Shown here piece by piece: positions 11,201 to 25,500 of a stretch of 64,000 bases of DNA (positions are counted from its first letter, which is position 1; every line of letters starts with the position of its first letter). This DNA is from Aulostomus chinensis (lineage: Eukaryota > Chordata > Actinopteri > Syngnathiformes > Aulostomidae). The notes beneath the pieces are model-generated. The model saw only the letters and a program-made list of their open reading frames with translations. It ran no database searches and was not told the origin of the DNA. Both the position numbers and the translations under genes were made by a program. The stretch lies in the NCBI GenBank assembly GCA_037954235.1, contig JBBMOA010000004.1:1717001-1781000 (forward strand), written 5' to 3'.

Positions 11201-11978
11201 CAAAGAAGAAAATTGTCAGGTTCAACTTAGCGATATAACATGTAAAATCTGTGTTCTACCCACTCAGCAATCTTTGAATCTTTAGATTTGTGTATTTGTG
11301 CATCTTGGCCTGAGCAATGTCTTCAGGAAAGTTGCTTATTCTGCTGCTGAAGTAGAACTAAGCTCTCTGACTCCCTCTAATGGTTTGGTAGATAATTACT
11401 GATTTGATTCTCCAGCCCATAGGAAGATGGGAGCTAAAGCTACCAGTATGCTGAGCTTCAGCTATGTTTGAATCTACAAATACAGCATTAATGCAGGCTT
11501 AATATTTGTCCTCAGAATTTAATGAATGGGAGAAAAAAGGGAAAAAAATGCCAATTCAAATGATATTCTTGTTTTTTTTTAAGTATTTTCTGAGGGTAGG
11601 GGCTCTTGAACTACAAATTATACTTATAATACCTATAATACAGAGGCTGACAGATCAAACTACCTGCATATCTGAAGCACTACAGGGACAAAAATGATGC
11701 AAAATTAATAACAACACATGTATTTATGTAATGCACAATGTAGCAGAAAATGCAAAAAAAATAGCTGTTTTTCTTTTACTTTTTCATGCATGCATTTTCA
11801 TTGTCGGCTAAAAAAAAATACAGAAAACAACACATATAAAGTATCTAACACCTACAGAAAAGGGAAAAGTTCATTATATAATCAATATGATATTACAGTA
11901 TATTTAATAAACATGAGTACTTTTTGTTGTTTAAACTAGGATACATTTAGTGTCTTGTCCAGTGTCAGTTGGGATTGA
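8246..11978. other. Gene-free 3' flank of ano4
   Basis: Long AT-rich stretch. Open frames are short and have no splice context or recognisable protein similarity. A short A-tract lies near 9203-9217. I see no RNA gene. Confidence 0.35.
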
Positions 11979-12083
11979 ATCCATCCATCCATCCATTTTC
12001 CACAGATTCCACAAAGGAAGATCCTCAAACCTGGAACCTTCTTGCTGTGAGGCGTCAGTGCTAACCACTGCACCACTGTTCCG
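11979..12083 (-). repeat. SINE fragment
   Basis: A CCATC tail block at 11981-12000 is joined to the head landmark GGAACCTTCTTGCTGTGAGG and CACTGCACCA. The whole middle of the element is missing. Confidence 0.65.
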
Positions 12084-12242
12084 CTTGGGTTTGAATCCCC
12101 CCAGTGAATTTGTCTTTTTTTTTCCCCCCTAGTGTTCCACTTTTTAGGAAAAATACCACAGTCAGCCTTACAGTGAGATCATGATTAAGTTTATAAGTGA
12201 AACTTCTTGACAGTTTTACTGCCATTTCCACATCACCTTATA

Positions 12243-12376
12243 TCCATTCTTCCATGCATTTTCTATACCACCTATCTGGTAAGGCTCGCGGGGGAGGGGG
12301 CTGGAGCCTATTACAGCTGATACTGAATGAGAGGCAGGATACATCCAGGACAGGTTGCCCACTCATCACAGGGCAT
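12243..12376 (-). repeat. Divergent SINE fragment
   Basis: Recognisable by GGCTGGAGCCTAT, GAGAGGCAGG and CATCCAGGACAGGTTGCC after a CCAT-type tail. It is more diverged than the other copies. Confidence 0.6.
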
Positions 12377-12881
12377 CACTTTATATATTGCTGAAAAATA
12401 ATACATTCTTTATATTCTCTCTAAAAGAGTTGTTCACTTTGTAGTTCTTATAATTTGGTAGAATAATGGTGGAACAATATATAACAGACAAGTTGGAGGG
12501 ACTCATAACGTCAAATTTTTCTTTGATTACTAGCAACTTGACCCTTCAATGGATAGGGTCCGATGCTGAGGCTGATGGTTAAGGAGGGTAACTCTATAAT
12601 TCTCAAGGTAGTTGTGAGCACTGGAGTTACTACGCCAGGATTGCTGCTTGAATATTATTGTGAAAAAGAACTTTTTGAAAATTATTGCTGCTCAGTGGGA
12701 CAAATCAACGGAGTCACTGTCAGTGCATGTTAATGAAGTCACCTAAAATGTTGAAAATTACTCTCAGTTATTGTTTGTGTGCCTCTATCAAATCAGGAAA
12801 TGACCTTATCCTTGCACTTAGCAGCATCTTGAAAAACCTTAAAATATAGTTTTGTTTTAGCTCACTATTCAGAATCAGAAT

Positions 12882-13263
12882 CATTCATTCATTCATCGTC
12901 TTCCGCTTATTCCTTACTAGTAAGGGTCGCGGGGGGGGGGGGGGGCTGGAGCCTATCCCAGCGTCTACGGGCGAGAGGCGGGGTTCACCCTGGACAGGTC
13001 GCCAGTCCATCGCAGGGCCAACACAGAGAGACGAACAATCATTCACACTCACATTCACACCTATGGTCAATTTAGAGTATCAATCAGCCTAGTCCCCAAG
13101 TGCATGTCTTTGGACTGTGGGAGGAAGCGAGAGTACCAGAGAGAACCCACGCAGGCACAGGGAGAACATGCAGACTCCACGCAGAAAGATCCCGTGCCCG
13201 AGCTGGGACTCAAACCTTGAACCTTCTTGCTGTGAGGCCACAGTGCTAACCACTGCACCACCA
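12882..13263 (-). repeat. Near full-length tRNA-derived SINE
   Basis: Runs from the (ATTC)n tail and CTTCCGCTTATTCC, through a G-run and GGCTGGAGCCTATCCCAGCG, to the tRNA-like head ending GCACCACC. Pol III direction is minus. The internal G homopolymer is 14 bases long. Confidence 0.85.
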
Positions 13264-15629
13264 TTGCAAATAGCAATGAAACGATCTCAAAAATAGTAAT
13301 ACAAACAATATAATAAAGAAAAAAATAGAAAATCAAGAAGATGAGGAGGTATCTTTTTACGTATCTAAGTTTTTACACTAGTGACTAGGATATTTGTTTT
13401 ATTGCACAATTTTCTTGCTACTGTATGTTTTTTAAGTGACAGATTTACATGGTGGAGATCTACACCGTAAGAGTGCAATTATACAGTAGCTTATGAGGGA
13501 AAAATCTTTCTTGTCCTTATTACTTGTGTCCATATAAACATCTATTTTACTAACTGAAAGATGGCTGTCTTTACACACCCAGCATGATTTATTAGTGTGA
13601 TGAATTTGAATTTAATTTAAAAGTTCCTTGATCATTTAACAAGGTCTGCCAATTCATGTTGCCACTGGTATGATAACCCGTGCCTGAACTCATCGCTGTG
13701 GATTATTTTTGCTTTCTTATTTGTTTTTTCATCTCTGTGGTATGTAAAGACCTTTACACTAGCAGTGACTTTAAATCAATTCTCTGTAAATGTATCATAC
13801 ATTATATCTTTACCTACTGAGGTATTATTATTTTTCTGTATTCCATTTGCCTTATTCTGCACTTCTTAAGGTTCAGTAGGGTTATTTAATTTAATATGAA
13901 CTCCACCCCCTCCCCTACATCCGCTTGACTTGAGGACAATGATGAAGGAAGACAAGTGTCTAATTTCTTTACAATAAATAACATTTATTACTGCAGTTAT
14001 CAATCTATATTCAAATGGGAAGCATTTCCAGTACAAGCCAACCGGGCACTGCCACAGTGCACCTTTTTATTGCACTATACAGCAGAGCAGATGGTCCGAC
14101 ATTCATTTAAATAACTTTATTTACAGTAAAGCAAACCATGAACTCCTCCAATGAGGAGAAATGTAAACAGGGTGTGTCACTCAGTACGCTCGAGAGAGAA
14201 GTTTCAGTCTCACATCGGACATCTGATTGAAATATACATTCAGGATCTGAAGACATACGCTGTTGAGAGTCCAAAGCAGTTTATACTATCTGGAAACAAA
14301 GAGTAGGCCGCAAAATGTCCAATGGACATCTGGATGTGTGCAGACACAGAGGCTCCCTGGTTCTTGTGAGACCCTACTAGATGGAGTTTATCACCTGTCC
14401 ACTAGGAGGTTCTGGTTTGACATGGCAGGAGGGAGATATGAGGGTCCAGTATCATGCATGAACCCCAGCGCTTCTCTACCTCCTCTACTGTGCAGTGGAA
14501 CTCAACCAACAAGCTGAAAATCAAAAACACAATGAGGTAAGGTCACATGGAGAAATATACAGCTTTACATTGAGTTTCATTTTAATATTTGTTTGTAATT
14601 TTACTTAGAGGTGCTATTGCAAATGATTCTGCAATGGGAAAAAAAGGTCAGTTGAAAAATCCAACATCTTCTAGACCTAATGTCGCAATGTAAAGCTTAA
14701 ATGTTAGAGCCACGTCCTTTCTCACACAGCCAATTTAACACAAATTCTACAATACTCCTGCAAAAAATGAGCCCACTTTCACCCTGCTTTATGAAACTAA
14801 ACAAAGCCGATCTAATGCGATTGTGATTTTAGATAGCGTGATGTGTTATGTAATCAGGAGCATGACGTGCAACACAAAAACGCAGGCATCTATGATGCGG
14901 TCTCTCTGGCCTACTTGCTACCTGATTAACAGCAAAAAATTCCCTATCCCCTCTACAGTACAACTACAGTACAATATTTCTGCCCTGCTGTCTAAAAGAT
15001 GCACAACCACTCTGACACTGAGCCATGCCGCCCTTTACATGGTGGATGCTACTGTGTCATGAATATAACCCTCTAAAGTAAAACCTGCACTTCTATTTCT
15101 CATAGGCCAAAAAAAACTGCAAATACCCGCCGTATGGCTTTTTCCTGCAAGTTTAATTGACATTAAATCCTGGGGGGAAAGGTCTCTGCAGTAGATGTGG
15201 TTATTTATCAGCATCGATGAGACCACATATCCCAGCTGTTAGTGGTAATTTTGCCACCACCTACAGCTGACGGGTGGTCGGACGAAATGAAGGCTTGTCG
15301 CCTGGGTCAGTAACTCACTTTTTGTCAATCAGCAATCTAACATCATACAGTCTGTGCTGAGTTAGAAAAGCAGAACAACATCTTGAACTTTTTTTCTGGT
15401 ATGGTAACTTTGTTCGGGATGAATAATATACTGTAATATGCTAAAAGAAAATGGAAGGCAACTCCTTGTCTGGAGGACTACAAGTGTTTGCAGAGGGAAA
15501 CGGGTATTAGTTTGTTAATGAAGAGACAATTTGAATAGTGCAGATAAATAAGTTCTGCAAAAGCTGGAGAGCAAATCTTGATTGGCTACTCTCAAACCAG
15601 GCAGTTACTCCATCAAGGCCAATAGAGAT
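13264..15629. other. Likely distal 3' UTR and flank of ano4
   Basis: No coding exon is supported. On the minus strand AATAAA hexamers lie at 13984-13989 and 14117-14122, the most plausible polyadenylation signals downstream of the ano4 stop. This implies a 3' UTR of over 2 kb, assuming no intron in it. A C-rich CCACCCCCTCCCC lies near 13904. Confidence 0.3.
13984..13989 (-). terminator. Candidate ano4 polyadenylation signal
   Basis: AATAAA on the minus strand in an AT-rich setting about 2.4 kb after the stop codon. A second hexamer lies at 14117-14122. Choice between them, or a nearer non-canonical site, cannot be made from sequence alone. Confidence 0.25.
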
Positions 15630-15984
15630 CCATCCATCCATTTTCTTCTGCTTATCCTGTTAAGGGTCGTGGGGGGCTGGAGCCTAACCCAGCAGCAGGG
15701 GTTCACCCTGGACGGGTCGCCAGTCCATCGCAGGGCCAACCAATGTAAACAGACAACCACTCACACTCACAGCCACACCTACAGTCAATTTAGAGTATCA
15801 ATCAGCCTCATCTCCTCTTGATGTCTTTGGGCTGTGGGAGGAAGCCGGAGTACCAGAGAGAACCTACGCAGGCACAGGGAGAACATGCAAACTCCACACA
15901 GGAAGATCCTGTGCCTGAGCTGGGGCTCAAACCCGGAACCTTCTTGCTGTGAGGCGACAGTGCTGACCACAGCACCACCAGGCC
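15630..15984 (-). repeat. Near full-length tRNA-derived SINE
   Basis: CCATCCATCC tail, GGGTCGTGGGGGGCTGG, AATTTAGAGTATCAATCAGC, then the head with GGAACCTTCTTGCTGTGAGG and AGCACCACC. It lies inside the predicted ano4 3' UTR, in the same orientation as the gene. Confidence 0.85.
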
Positions 15985-16349
15985 AATTGAGATGTGTAAT
16001 ACATATCTCACCAGATGTCTCAACCACAAGACTCTGCTTAGCAGCTAGTAAATTTCTGTTAATACATTTCTCATCCTAAATGTCTTGTAACTCTCTATAC
16101 TATGGTAGCTGCTGGTAGGGAAGAGGTAGGGAAGCATTGTCAAGCACTTTTGATGCAAAAAATTCAATTCTTGCCTCATGTTTTTGTCTATCAAAGACAA
16201 TATAATGAGTTAACACCCATCTGCATTTTGTTTTTACTTCTATTTGTCAGGATTAGACTTTTCAGAGAGTCTGAACAACATCTTCACTAAAGCCCACATC
16301 CACATAGATCAGGAAGAGAACCAAGTGTCTCTGGTACCAGCTGGTGCGT

Positions 16350-16538
16350 TCAGGGCCATTCCTTGTGATGTGCCCCGACTTTCTTTCTCTCCTTTTTCTC
16401 CTTCTGCAATCTCTCCAGCTCAGCTTCATACATCATCTCCTGGATCAGGTACTTCTCCCGGCGCATTCGGTCCCGCAGGTCCTTGGGAAGGTCAGGGATC
16501 AGGTATGCGATCAGGGTCTTGATGGCAAAGACCATGTG
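16350..16538 (-). CDS. ano4: ano4 exon 26 (C-terminus, stop)
   Basis: Begins after TTTTTTTATAG with HMVFAIKTLIAYLIPDLPKD (end of helix 10). It continues with the basic/acidic cytosolic tail RMRREKYLIQEMMYEAELER and ends KKVGAHHKEWP with TGA at 16350. This tail is a signature of ANO3/ANO4 and the wording fits ANO4. Confidence 0.95.
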   Translation of the reverse strand, partial: HMVFAIKTLIAYLIPDLPKDLRDRMRREKYLIQEMMYEAELERLQKEKKERKKVGAHHKEWP

Positions 16539-19500
16539 CTATAAAAAAAAGGAGAGAACAACAGATCCAAAAAAACAAAACCCCATACAGTTAGGAGGAA
16601 CAAAACAAAGTACAATTTTCCTTGATTTTGAGGTGGAGGCTGTTGATGAATGAAAACATATTATTATTTAAAATTACTGTGCTAACGAGCTGTAAAATTT
16701 AAACAAAACCAACAAATTTTACATTATGTCTGAACGCTCTGTTTCCAAACAAAACCTAAATGGCCAACATCTTTAATATATTTCAAGACATTTTTAATAT
16801 TCTGTGGTGTTTATTTCAATGTATTGGTGAGTCCCAGTCAGAGCTCCAGCTCTGCATTCACCTGGAGACTTAACTCATCCATCCATCCATTGTCTTCCAC
16901 TTATTCCTACATTAAGGGTCGCGGGGGGGGGGGGGGGGGGCTGGAGCCTATCCCAGTGTCAACGGGCGAGAGGCAGGGTGTTCACCCTGGACAGGTCGCC
17001 AGTCCATCGCAGGGCCAACACACAAAGACAAACAACCATTCACACTCACAGTCACACCTACGGTCAATTTAGAGAATCAATCAGCCTCGTCCCCAAGTGC
17101 ATGTCTTTGGACTGTGCGACAGTGCTGACCACTGCACCACCGTGCAGCCTGAGACTTGACTCTCAGTTTCACCTAAATCCACAAAAGATTTAAATGATAC
17201 TTCACCCAAAAGTGTAATTTGTCGTTCAAGGACTCAGCATCGCAAGCATTTTCTTACCTGACGTCACCAGGAAGTCATGAAGCAGGAAAAGGGTCTTTGT
17301 GTGTTCAAGTCATAAGGAAAATTACGTTTTTTTTGGGAAAGTAATGATGCAACAGGGCTTGAGTCATTTTGGATTCATACATCACCGTCTGACAAAAATT
17401 GATAAGGACGACTCATTATCTCTATTGATGGAACAATACAGAAAGATAAAACGCCGAGCAGTCTCATTTCTCACAAACACTGACCTCAAAAACAATGATG
17501 AACGCGAGGCGGGCTGCCAGGACGTGCCAGAACTGCAGCGTGTACGAGTAGGGTTCAGCTGAATCCGGAGCCTCCCTGTAGTCACGATACCTGATAGGTC
17601 ACACAGATAAGGTCAAAGGTCATCACATACTGATGATGTGGAAGAGACGTCAGGGATTCACAAACCAATAGAGAAGTCAGCCAATGCGAGTGATCTCTTC
17701 ACTAATGAGACCAAAAAGAAAATTAATTAATTGTTATTTTAAGTTTGACGGAAAAAACAAGACAAGGCCAGCAAAATATACAAACAATGATGTGTCACAA
17801 ATGAAATATAAAAATAGAATCTAAGTTGCATGCTTTGAATTTAAATTGTTTAACATGAATAATTACACTGATACGTAATTTGAATAGTCAGGTGTAATGA
17901 AATGTCGTTATCTATTTTGAAATATGTTCACGGGCAGTAGCCTCAAAGTGAATGAACTCTCTGGACTCCCTGTCACCTGTTAGATGCATAATAATCAGGA
18001 ACAACCTTTTGGTTTGTAACTGATTAAAAAAATTAAAAAAAAAAAAAGATTTTACTGATAATAACTTTACATCTCATCGTAAATGAATATTAGTTATTGT
18101 GTGAACATTTTTCACCCATATTGTTACTGTTTTTTCAGTGAAACGTATGACAATTAATGGGACCAGGTGAACGACAAATATGCTGTCCTGTGTGAGTGCC
18201 TGACCATGATAATATTGAGGAACCTATAATGCAGCAATAATTCACATGGCACTTAAACGTATTTATTACTTTATTATCTCAGTAATGACTTCTAATAGAT
18301 TACAAAATACTCTTTTATCGTATTTGCATCCAGATACATTTCTACGAAATGCAAGTTACAGTTTCCCAACAGAATTCCCAGTTCATAACTGATTTCTGCA
18401 GTAATATCAGACTCATATTACCACCAGGGTTGTTTAGAAGTACTTTGGGGGCCCCAGGCAAAGAGAAACTATGGGTGTCCCCAGCTTCCAAACTGCCTAA
18501 ACCAATTTAAAATAAATATCAAACAACCGGAGTGTTTATCTATTTATGTACTTGACGCTTCCGTCATTCATATTGTCATTATCTTCGAAGATGTTCATGA
18601 CATCGTCGTGTGGTGCAACAACTCTCCTTCAACCCCTACATCTGTGGTCCACTGTGCCTCAGCTCTCAGCCCCCAAGATAAAGAGAAAAACCTCATAAAA
18701 GAAGGAAAAAGATTCTTTCCATTAACTGCTGTGTCTACCTCTTGATCTGCAGTGTCTTGTTTTAAACTTTTTTTTTTTTTTTTTGCTTTATTACTTTATT
18801 TATTCTTCTTGCATGAATGTACGTACATTGTTGTAATAGGTTACACTTGTGGTACAATTTCTTGCAGCCAAAACCTGTTGTTGTTGTTAACTGAAACAAA
18901 CATCAATGATTTTGTTTTTTTTAGTTCATCCAATACACAAGGGGAAACCTTATTTGTGTCTTATGTACAGAAAATAGCTTAGCCTCCACTCTATACGTTC
19001 TCTATTTGTTTTTAACTAACTACCTGCAAAACTTCACAGCTCCTCCAAACAGCTCGGAGCCATTCGTCCTTGGTTGTGATCTCTTCTCAAAGTCTGTCAC
19101 GCGGAACACTGAGAGACTTGCATTTACGTAACCCATCAAACACCTGTGGAATATACAAGACATAGTTTTTACCAACAATCTAAAACTCAATAGTGACACA
19201 AAAAAGAAAGAAAACAAGAAACTAAATAAAGATCCGCTTCCCATCGTTACATACCCCTCCCCAGCTCTGCCCTGATCCGCACAAGGTCCGTACTTGTAGG
19301 CGTAAACAAGGCGAGGGATGAAGTCTGAAGTAACAGCGATGACGAAAGCATTTGTGATGACAGACAAGATGCCGATACCCTCCAGAATGTCATACCAAAT
19401 CCCTGTCATATACACGCACGATTAGATGAGGGTAACATTACACAGATTGGATAAGAACTATCTGACACTGGAGAGATTTACCTATGTCTTTGGCTTGTGA

Positions 19501-22500
19501 GGGCAGAGGTCGTCGCCACTGCGTGACAAACTTGTAGGCATCTAACCGAATCTCAATGATGTTGTTGAGCAAAGCCAAGAGAGGAGCCAGAGGGAACGCT
19601 GCTACAAAGATGGTGGTGAAGCCAAATTGTAAAACTGGAAGAAAAAACAAGCCCCGTGAGCCTCCAATACGGGTGTGCATCATGGCTAACTTGTAAGAAG
19701 ACAGTTGTGAATTCAAACATCCCGCTGACAGGGAGCAACATTGAAGTCATAAGGTCACTTTTCATTTAGCTGTTTTGCTTCCCACTAACTCCTGAGGGAC
19801 GTATCTGGCTCTTAAGCTGCTACACATTCTGTTTTCGCCAGCAAGTTGCAACTTTGTTTTTTCATGGTAGGCAGGTTTGTGTTTAGCAGGGCTTTACTGA
19901 ATATAGTATAAACACTGTTGTATAGTATTTGTACAGAAAAATCAATAAGCCAGAGGAGAAAAAAAGAATTAAAAACATGAAAAATTCGTATAATAAAAAA
20001 GATTAAACTTGGGTATATTTGGCTTAAAAACAAACCTGATATTAAAGGTTGGAGTGCTAACATTGCTTAGCTATTGCCAGAACAATCTCTTAAAATTTTT
20101 TTTAATGCATTAATATTATATTGTATCATATATATAATTTGTCAGGGGATAATTTCAGTATTAACCGGCTAGCACCAGCGTGTCTTGTTTCAGCTGCTGC
20201 TGTATGACCAAAGGGGCTGAAATGTTTTTATAAAGTTAGCATTGCAATGGACTCCATGACCAAAAGCAAAGGGATGTTTACATGGGATTCTGGTTTATTA
20301 ACAACCTATGGCCAACAAACTTTAACAAGTCCAGCCCATTTTTTTGCAGAACAATCTCGACACCACATGTCAGTCAAAGAAGTATACAATTACCAAGCTA
20401 ACATTAAGCTGTGCACAAATTACACCGGTATGCACATGACCTTACCATAACCACAACTACTGTACCTATGTTCTTCTATTTTCAGTGTGAGGACACTTAA
20501 TGGCTGTAACAATCTCTGTAGTCCTGATTAAATTGAGATAAATAAAAGATTTGTAATTTAAAAGTGTGGAATCTACAATATTGTAGACATATTTTATTCC
20601 ATAGAAAAAAATGTGAAATTACCTTAAGCTAGCATGACCGCAGATCATTCCAGAAATCCACAAAATCCGTAGACAAGGGAAACAAATGTTCAAGGATGCT
20701 AACTTTTTGACAGGATTTGGACTTTCATTCCTCCATACTCAAAGAGGGAACTCTTCCTCTAAAAAGGTGTGGTGGGGAAATTAAGGTGAAAGACAAACTG
20801 GTGGTGCATTTATTCTGTAACAGTGCAAGCAGGAGTCCACACAGGACACTGTACAGAAGAAATTAATTCAGGAGGCAGCTGTCTATCATTGCTTTAGTCA
20901 CTAGCCAAATTTTGTGATCAGAGGTGAGTGTTGCATTGGAAATCCACAGGTAGGTACAAGTTTTACCATGATGTCATGCTAAGGAAGTTAGTATTTCTTA
21001 CAAAGTACCTGAACTTTCTGGTAACACGCTTCCACCTATTGACCTGGAAGGTCAAATAGGAATAATTAGCCTATTCAGATTAGTGACACATTGTACCTTT
21101 AAGGTACAACTTACTCATTTCCAGGTATTCATCAAAGAGTCCATAGGCATTCATCGGCTGTAGGTTGTAGTCCCTCTCCCACTGTGGGAAACTGGCTTTG
21201 GCTTTCTGTCCATGTTCTCTCCTAAGCTGTCGTCGCGTCCACCAGTTGTGGATCAGCCTGCAACAGAAGATGGCAGGTACAAATGAGTCAGTAGGTACAG
21301 AAACACATTTTTCCAGTTTCATATCATGTTTATTACTCTTTTGTCAGTCCAGTATAAAGTATCACTGAATTAAGCAGGTTTTTATCAATTCAAAGTGTGA
21401 ATAATTTGTTGGTCGTTCAGAAAAAAACAAAAACAAACGTGTTTTACATCCACCAAGCTTCTTGAAGTTATAAAAATGTCTAGAACTCACGGGTAGCCAA
21501 GCTCCATGAAGTTGTTCCAGGTCTGTTTTAGCACCATGATGATCCCCATCTGCATACACAGGTCGATGAGACAACCGCTGGGGTGGCACTGCAGAAACCA
21601 AGATGGAGAGGATGGATCTAATCAGATACACCGAAAATCTCACACAAAAAATTAGAGGCAATCTGCAAAACTGTAGAAAAATGTTATTAAACTCAGGTTT
21701 GAATATTTTTTAATTTTTAATGAGGTGGCTTTAAGAATGCCATTGTGAACATTTTTAACCACCTGATTCCGTTCGTAGTTGCTAGTAGCTAAGCTAACAC
21801 CACTCTCTTGTTTGTGCTACATGTTGTATATTTACTGTGCACCACTTACTTCCCCTGCCCCTCTCAGATTTCTACAGTTCAGTTATCCATCAACTATTAC
21901 CTACAATATCCTGATCTCCCAATTTATTTTTGGTCAGGGCCTGGAGGGTTTTGAGTGTGACAATGGAGGACAAGCTTGTTCAAGCTTGTGTTTGTGCACC
22001 GAAGATTTTATGACTCTCCAGACTGATGACTCAGCTACTCAGCTCGTGTTGTGGTAGCCTGTTACCAGTTTAGCCGAAAGGGCTGAATAGCGCTGCATAA
22101 TGACAATGTGCTGCATATCCTGTAGTTATCTTACATGAACAAGTTCAGAGTTAGTACAGACCTAAATAGAACCAACATGAGGGATTAGTTGTACGCAACT
22201 CTGAGACAGATCAAGCCTTTAACTGTTTTGCAAATGTTCAAAGCCAGCAAACGCTGCTACCCCCACACATAATCATGATTCTGCATTACCAAGAAATTAA
22301 AGGCTGACTGAGCTCAACATGTCACAGGGGGAATTTGCCACCTCACTTTTAGCAGGTGTTTGAACAAGTGTGAGCACATTAACATTAAGCCCCAACAGTT
22401 GAAGTGCCAACTCAGGAGTTTTTGTCTCCTTAAAGAACTTCAATTTGAGTTATTGTCCAATAAGCATGTCCCCACACTGCTGGCAGCAACTCAGTCGAGG

Positions 22501-25500
22501 TGGGTTTAATGTCTGGTGGCTGGACGTACAAAAATAATGGAATGTCCAATTTGGAAATACTTGAATCTTTAATGCTTTGCTGGGAAAGCAAAACAGTCAC
22601 TCACTTCTTCCAGTTTCCAGCGATTGATGAGGCGTAGATATGCACCAGGCCTGCCTGTAAATCTGTCAACCAAAGAACATAATACTTTAAAAATATTACC
22701 TGCTTTTCTGTGTGGGGCACAGCTTTTATATGCATCAGTATGAACAGAGGTTGCAATAGTCCACAAGATGTTTCAGTTGCTGTGACTATTTTGGGTCACT
22801 TTCAGAGTTCAAATTCTCAGAGTACTTTACTGTACTTTTGTTTTCTTTTGCTGAGCACACATTATTATATTTCTATACAGTAATCTTGCTTTAAAATGAA
22901 AGTAATTGTTGATGCCCGTTACTGGTGGCACATGCAGCCTCATTTCTATGAGCATGCTATCTACATGCATGTCTTTTCTCACCTTCCCAAAAAGAAGGCA
23001 ATGTAGAAAGTGGAACTGTTGAGGTTGACAAACTGAAAAAGGAACATCTTGAGTGTAAAGCTGTTCTCCCACTCTGACTCTGTCCTAGGCTGCTCTGTGG
23101 TGGTAGCGAGAGAAACACATGATAGTGAGACAAACTGAAAACAAATAAACAAACAGATATTGATGCAACTATTTATTCATTGCTTAAAAATGACAGAGGG
23201 GAAAAGAATGATCACATTTGAGGCTCACATTTTAATTACGACAAGTAATAACACTGACGTGTTATTGTCTTTGACATTATTTGGGATGGGATCTCCAAAG
23301 AGTGATCGAACATTTCCCAGCGAAAACAAACAGTACTTTTGATACCATGTAGGTAATACTGGAATAGCTGACATTCCATAAACCACAGCCAATGTTACCT
23401 GAGATGGCTCTTTTGCTCATTCTAGATATCTTTATGAAAAAAATGAATGAAGTAGATGTACGGATGAAACTCTAGAGGCCCATCCCTGAGAGGAGCTCTG
23501 AAAGGGTTAATGCCCCTGGTGGACCTTTGGGGCAGGTCACCCCCACCACATTACACTCTTTGCGGATTGCAAAACAAATTCAGTAAGAGGTCCACATTAC
23601 AAAAGCTATATGAAATGAACAATTTGTCACACTTCTGTAAGGCAGCTGTGAGCTCCAACTACAGTGGCAGTGTAGGGGACCGATTTTCAGAAAATAGAAG
23701 ACATTATTCATTCATTCACTCATCGTCTTCTGCTTATTCCTTTCTATTAAGGGTCGCGGGGGGGGCTGGAGCCTATCCCAGCATCTACGGGGGAGAGGCG
23801 GGGTTCACCCTGGACAGGTCACCAGTCCATCGCAGGGCCAACATACAAAGACAAACAACCATTCACACTCACAGTCATACCTACAGTCAATTTAGAGTAT
23901 CAATCAGCCTAGTCCCCAATTGCATGTCTTTGGACAGTGGGAAGAAGCCGGAGTACCAGAGAGAACCCACGCACGTACAGGGAGAACATGCAAACTACAC
24001 ACAGAAAGATCCCACGCCCGAGCCGGGACTCGATAGAAGACATAATAAAACCATTAATTCATGGCATAAATCGATGCCATGTTTGTTAGCTTCATTAACG
24101 CCATATTATTAATGAGACCAAAAACATAGCATCAACTTGGCATTTTGAGGCATCGGGACGTTTTGTACTCTTCAGTTGTTTAGTGTTTTGTGGAACATGT
24201 AGAACCTCAAGAATAGTTGATCAATTGGTTACTTACCTAAATTGGTGAGCAAGAGAGCAACCTTTTCATAGACCTAGGAAAGAAAGATGAGGAGAGAAAG
24301 CTAAGTTGATTCACTGACACTAAATAAGTTTTGAACAACTGAGTTACAGACACATTCTTAAAATTACTCAATGTTTGCTGTTTGTCCGTTAGTCTGACAA
24401 AGTCTGTTAAATCTCTACATTTCCAGATTTCAAAGGAAAGCATCTTGTATCTCTATATATTTATTTGCAATGCGAGAATTATATTCACACATGCTCACCA
24501 CGTTGAGGAGCATGATGACACAAAAGTTGATGCAGACAGCTGTGCCCGTGGTCGCCACCTGAGAGTTGTTCCTGATGAGAGCCCAGCCAAAGGCAGCAAA
24601 GGTGCTGACGGTGATCACGCGGTAAATGACGATGCCAAACACAGCAGCTATCACCACCAGTATCTGTGACATCATAGTGACATAAATATGCACCTTAACA
24701 GCCAACAACTTTGCCTTGAAGTAGTCAAAGTTACAAAAACTGTTGACACCTTTGCTAATAATTAGTTAGAGAAAAACTTAGCTACTGCCAAACCCTAAAA
24801 GAAGGAATGTGCCAAAAGATTTTTCAGTATACCAGCATGGAAAGCAAGTGACATTTGTGTACAACAGTAACTAACCATGAAAAAGATCCCAGACGCTGAG
24901 ACGATGAGGCGACTGTATTTGTCAGAGAAGAGCTGGTGAGGCTCTGACTTTCCAGAGATTGGATCCGTCCTGTCTTTCTTGGAGTATTTGGAGTCAAACT
25001 GGGGGCGTATATCATCCTGAGAAGCAATGGACACGTTACAAAAGGCAGAGGCCCTGAAAGAAGTGCAAAATCTTCTTGTTTGTATCAAAACTTTGCTTTT
25101 AAAAGTTTAGAAATGTATGGCCAGGATGTGTCACAGCAATGTTAGCTTGTCTGCTAGCTTAGGTTATCATGTTCAGCTGTAGTTTTAGTGCTGAAAACAA
25201 TTCAAGTGAATGCGGTTTAAAAATATTTTTTTCATATATTTAAAGAGCATTACATTAATGGTATTTCCCCGCCTTGTTGCTCTCATCTATTTGCGCTTTG
25301 GCAGTAATGTTAGCTTGTTTATAAAGCTAAGGTTAGCATGTAGTTAGTGCTATAAAGATTACAGGTGAATAATGAGTGCAGCTGCAGTGTTAACAGCGAA
25401 TAAATTGAGGAACAAATCAATTGAGGAAAGTGACAGCAGGCTTCTGCCCCCCCTCCCCCCCAAAAAATGGTTACTGAAGTGACAATTCAGCCACATAGCA